Notes under the pieces: generated by a model
The model's input: the letters and a program-made list of their open reading frames with translations, nothing else
The model's database searches: none
Told to the model about the DNA's origin: nothing
Assembly: GCA_036939355.1 (NCBI GenBank)
Contig: JALLAP010000242.1
Coordinates: 1 to 23,477 of the forward strand
Origin: Thalassiosira profunda
Lineage: Eukaryota > Bacillariophyta > Thalassiosirophyceae > Thalassiosirales > Thalassiosiraceae
Reading direction: 5' to 3'
DNA length: 23,477 bases
Part shown: positions 20,356 through 23,477 of the stretch, piece after piece
How positions within the stretch are numbered: position 1 is the first letter of the stretch
Layout of the letters: the number at the start of each line of letters is the position of its first letter
Program-made: the position numbers and the translations under genes

Positions 20356-22032
20356 ATGAAGCGTCCCCTCCCACCCTCGTGCACCAGCGGCCGCGCGGCC
20401 CGCACCCTCGCGGCACTCCTCCTGCTCGTGCCCGCGTGCACCGCCCGCATCGACGAGGAGGCCGCGGCCCGCAAAAAGGGCAAGGAGGATCACGAGGCCA
20501 ACTGCGTCCCTTTGCTCACCCTGGCGCTCGGCTTCGACGCCGATGGATCCAAAGGATTGGACAGCGACGAGTGGACCAACTTCTGGAGCTCCATCGCCGA
20601 CGGGGACACGGAGGCGGCCACGGTCGCCAAGGGGGGCGATGTGTACGCCGCCCTCTTGGGCGCGCAGTGCGACGAGCTCGACGTGCCGGCGAGCTTCTGC
20701 GACGACACGGCCACCACCGACGAAGAGGTGAGCTCCGAGGATGGGGAGGGCGAGGACGAGAAGGACAACAATCCGTTCGTCTTTCACGAAATTTCCCTGA
20801 GCGACTTTGACGCCGAGAAGCCCGGGAAGGGCCTAAAGGGGTACCACAAGCAGTTCTGCAAGGACGTGACGGAGGCGCTGGAGGTGCTGGAGTTTGGGGA
20901 GGAGGGGACGAGCAGCACGGTCCCGGCGGCGGGGAGCACGGAACCGGCAAGCACGGAGAGTGCCACCAGTGCGGCAACGGAGGCTGCGGTGGAGGTGACG
21001 GTGGGGTCTACTGTGGCATCGACGGTGGCTTCCAGTACGGCCGCCCCGGAGACGAGCACGTCGACCACCACCACTTCCAGTATTACGACGACAACTTCTA
21101 GCTCCACCGCCGCTGCCACAACGGCGGGGCCACTCAGCATGACCTTCCTAACCTTCCTCGGTTCCACGGGGGGATCCGTCAAAGCCGATGATGCCGCCAT
21201 GAACGACGTCCTGGACCAGGTCTCCCACGCCTTTTGGACGGTGGGGTTGGACATTCTGGAGGACCTTCTACCGGAGGCGAGGTCGCTCAAAGTGGGAGAT
21301 CGACGGGGACTGTACATGCAGTTTGCGGGGGAGATCATGGAGCTCTTCGAGGGGGTGGTGATGGACGTGGACGACGTCAGTTGCCCCAGCGATGTGGCCT
21401 ACGCGGTGGAAGGCGCGGAATGCCTGGAGTTCAGCTACCGGCTCATGCCACTGGCCGGAGGGCCGCTGACGCAATCCTTGGTGGACGAATTTGTCGCGGA
21501 ATTCTTTGAAGCAACGAACGAAGATGGCGAATTGTACGATGCGCTCATTGAGGAGTACCCAGACACGGCAATCACCGGATTGGGCAGCCCGGGCAAGGGC
21601 CAGCCCATCGACACCACCAACCCTGCCAACATCAACCAGGCCGTGGAGAGGGGGCCCGTGGGCGGGGATGCCGCGTCCACTTCCAGCGAGGGGCTCGCCC
21701 CCGGCGCCATCGTCGGCATCGCCCTTGCCGCGGCCCTCGTGGCCCTCCTCCTCGCCGCCATGGTCGTCCGCCACCGGCGCAACAAGCGGCGGCAGCTCGA
21801 CGACTCGAACCTTTCGGAAGATATGGACGCGAACGAAATCAGCCAGGACGCGAACGAAATCTCCTGGTACGACGAGGAACACGGCGACAACCTTCCAGCG
21901 GGCAGCCCCGCCTCGAGCTCGCTGGCGGCGATGGGGGTGGCGAGCACGGTTGCCACCCGGCTGACGACGGGGGACACGGAAATAATGCTGGCGGAGAAGC
22001 AATCCTGGACGAAGAAGGAGCCGGTGATTTGA
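20356..22032 (+). CDS. EF-hand, Ser/Thr-stalk single-pass membrane protein
   Basis: An intronless frame of 558 aa. The ATG at 20356 has an A-rich context (AACAAAAAATG) and begins a signal peptide (RTLAALLLLVPACTA). An EF-hand-like loop lies at 61-72 (DADGSKGLDSDE), with Lys in place of the usual Gly at position 6. A Cys-containing segment and an acidic linker follow. Then come a Ser/Thr-rich stalk (about 185-258), a folded domain (about 260-435) with a Cys pair and alternating helix-strand character, a membrane helix (about 452-472, GAIVGIALAAALVALLLAA), a basic stop-transfer (RHRRNKRR) and an acidic cytoplasmic tail. The order and the G-x-IVGI helix match the gene at 6546-9999, so the two are probably distant paralogues with different stalks and tails. 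A surface receptor or adhesion role is the inference. A donor-like GTGAGC at 20729 exists, but the matching 74-bp intron would break the frame. Confidence 0.82.
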   Translation: MKRPLPPSCTSGRAARTLAALLLLVPACTARIDEEAAARKKGKEDHEANCVPLLTLALGFDADGSKGLDSDEWTNFWSSIADGDTEAATVAKGGDVYAALLGAQCDELDVPASFCDDTATTDEEVSSEDGEGEDEKDNNPFVFHEISLSDFDAEKPGKGLKGYHKQFCKDVTEALEVLEFGEEGTSSTVPAAGSTEPASTESATSAATEAAVEVTVGSTVASTVASSTAAPETSTSTTTTSSITTTTSSSTAAATTAGPLSMTFLTFLGSTGGSVKADDAAMNDVLDQVSHAFWTVGLDILEDLLPEARSLKVGDRRGLYMQFAGEIMELFEGVVMDVDDVSCPSDVAYAVEGAECLEFSYRLMPLAGGPLTQSLVDEFVAEFFEATNEDGELYDALIEEYPDTAITGLGSPGKGQPIDTTNPANINQAVERGPVGGDAASTSSEGLAPGAIVGIALAAALVALLLAAMVVRHRRNKRRQLDDSNLSEDMDANEISQDANEISWYDEEHGDNLPAGSPASSSLAAMGVASTVATRLTTGDTEIMLAEKQSWTKKEPVI

Positions 22033-22497
22033 TGTGGGTCTAGATGGAGAATGTTTCGCTTTCCATTTGTCGGGCGAGTGAATATATGTGGAGTGTGACA
22101 GATAGCAGAAACAGGAAGGAAATCAACTGCTCGGACCGTTTCAATACTCTTGTTCTCTAGTATCTATGGAGGGAAGTTACTCTACTTACCCCAAAGGGGC
22201 ATCTCTATCAACGGCAGTCTTCATGGCTTATGCAGTTCCGTCAACATACACAAAGCGAAGGGTTTGACCCGCCTCTCCGTCCGATGTGGACAGCGGGGCT
22301 GAGTTCCTAAGGCGCAGTACAGCGTCAGGCAAACCAACCTGACGGGAAGATACAGCCGAAGCTCGCTCGATGTCTTCCTGATGACTTCTTGAAGCATTAC
22401 ATCCTAGACGGGTGAAACTGCTGACTTCTATGGGACACTTGTTCTCTTGATTGTGGAGACTGCCTTGGCCTACTTAGGTACGGTGACGAAGGACTCG
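22033..22497. other. Intergenic region between convergent genes
   Basis: About 465 bp shared as 3' flank by the plus-strand EF-hand gene and the minus-strand EGF-like gene. No coding frame or RNA gene was recognised. A 7-bp inverted repeat CGTCAGG/CCTGACG with an 8-nt loop lies at 22323-22344. Confidence 0.45.
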
Positions 22498-23477
22498 TTA
22501 ATCTCTTGAACGAGAACGCCCCGAAGCGCTCAGAACACCACGCAACACCTCATCGGAGCAGTCCTCAACGAGAAAGGTCTCGCCATTCATCTTTTCAAGC
22601 TTCTCGGCCTTCTTTCCTGTAGCCTTGTCCTCCACCTTGTGCGCCGCTTCCTCGATTTCGTCGAGGCAATCTGCGGAACGTGCGCTTTTGTTGTCCATGA
22701 GCAGCCCAATGACAACGGGGTGCTCATGAGCACTTGAGCTGCCCTTCAAGCGCCGGCTTGTGCTCCTATCCCCTCTCACGGCCCTCTCCAACTCTTCACT
22801 GGTGCCCTCATCACCGCATGAATCACCAGTTGTGACGACCGTTACGGTTTCCATGCCGAGTAGCTCTTTTTCTTTCACCTTCTTCGCCATATCATCGATG
22901 ACTTCCGACGCCGTATTGCCGCACTTTTCAACCTCGGCGAAGGTGCGGCCCGTCGTCTGCATCCCGATGACCACGACCCTCAGTTCGACTACGATTTCTG
23001 TATCACAGCTATCGCCTAGAATGAGAGGACAAGTAGGAGATGAGAGATGAGCTGCAACTAGCTCTACATGGCTTGGCCCTTAATAGTCAATCGCAAACAC
23101 TTACCTTCATAGCCATCATCGCACTTGCACTTTCCAGAGCCGTCAATAGGATCTCCTGCCTCATCGAAATCGATGCTCTTGCACGAGCCGTTATCATTGC
23201 AATCTTCGTCGCTATCGCAACTGGCACCGTCCAGACGACGAGTCTGTCATTGCAAACGATGTAATGTGAGATAGATATGCGATCGCACGAGACAAACAAC
23301 CTCAAAACAACTCACGCGCAGATGGTGGCTGCGGAGGAGATCAGAGTGTGCTGTGTGGGCACGAAGAAGCGAATGGGTTAGAGTTCTCGTGTTACGACGG
23401 CAACAAGCGGACGATCGACCGTTTCATACTCGCCTGCCACGGATGCCGCGGCGAGCGCGGGGACGAGGAAGCTGAGT
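22498..23477 (-). CDS. Secreted EGF-like protein, partial (5' end beyond window)
   Basis: Exons 23015-22498 and 23243-23105 are well supported (89-bp intron, GTAAGT...CTAG, phases match). Upstream, a short exon ends at 23316 (GTGAGT donor, 72-bp intron). The window's last bases encode the end of a signal peptide (SFLVPALAAASVA). Joining these needs either a GC-AG intron (23433-23351, giving a 35-nt exon) or a GT-AG intron (23429-23329, giving a 13-nt exon); both keep the frame. The mature protein starts with an EGF-like domain (GASCDSDEDCNDNGSC to KCKCDDGYEGDSC), followed by two related alpha/beta units of about 55 residues, each opening with VVIG and ending with D-x-C or DC. No membrane helix is seen, so a secreted or wall-associated protein is likely. 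The start codon lies outside the window. Confidence 0.65.

Noticed and set aside
20729..20802. Intron with GTGAGC donor in the second EF-hand gene
   Set aside because: The best acceptor gives 74 bp, which breaks the reading frame, and the uninterrupted frame reads well through it.
1..23477. tRNA, rRNA, CRISPR or transposon features
   Set aside because: No convincing tRNA B-box with paired arms, rRNA stretch, regularly spaced repeat array, transposase motif or terminal inverted repeats with target duplication was found by eye.

Overview
This is nuclear DNA from a eukaryote, most likely a photosynthetic stramenopile, with a diatom or close relative as the best guess. Four signs point there. 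The introns are short (71-120 bp) GT-AG introns. One protein carries an N-terminal signal peptide that ends in a Phe-led cleavage site (SHA-FLIP), the hallmark of targeting to a red secondary plastid. There are long Pro/Thr-rich stalks of the PTxxPT type and GDW-repeat proteins of a kind I associate with diatoms. Degenerate CCCTAA telomere-type repeats lie at the left edge. No prokaryotic, viral, CRISPR or transposon signature was seen. All functional assignments come from reading translations by eye.

Layout, left to right: (1) degenerate telomeric repeats at about 60-126. (2) A GET3/ArsA-type ATPase on the minus strand (280-1971) with an unusual C-terminal SH3-like plus STI1-like extension. 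It is divergent from (3) a three-exon GT92-type glycosyltransferase on plus (2138-4636). That gene converges, with only 3 bp between stop codons, on (4) a multi-pass membrane protein on minus (4640-5419). (5) A 1.1 kb gene-poor stretch with a TC microsatellite. (6) A four-exon single-pass membrane protein on plus (6546-9999) with an EF-hand, a Pro/Thr stalk and four GDW repeats. It converges on (7) a giant single-exon multi-pass membrane protein on minus (10216-15157) with an EF-hand pair. (8) A two-exon charged, coiled-coil protein on minus (15663-18618), divergent with only 76 bp between start codons from (9) a plastid-targeted DCC1-type thiol oxidoreductase on plus (18695-19948). (10) A second EF-hand, Ser/Thr-stalk, single-pass membrane protein on plus (20356-22032). 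(11) A secreted EGF-like protein on minus (22498 to beyond the window end).

Two single-N positions (9282 and 11335) are each flanked by exact 72-bp duplications. They look like unmerged contig overlaps, and each breaks an otherwise intact gene; removing one copy plus the N restores the reading frame in both.

The genes do not form an operon or an obvious pathway. The clearest theme is three membrane proteins with calcium-binding EF-hand loops. Two of them (6546-9999 and 20356-22032) share one architecture: signal peptide, EF-hand, Cys-containing segment, Ser/Thr/Pro stalk, a G-x-IVGI membrane helix and a basic stop-transfer. They are candidate cell-surface receptors or adhesins.
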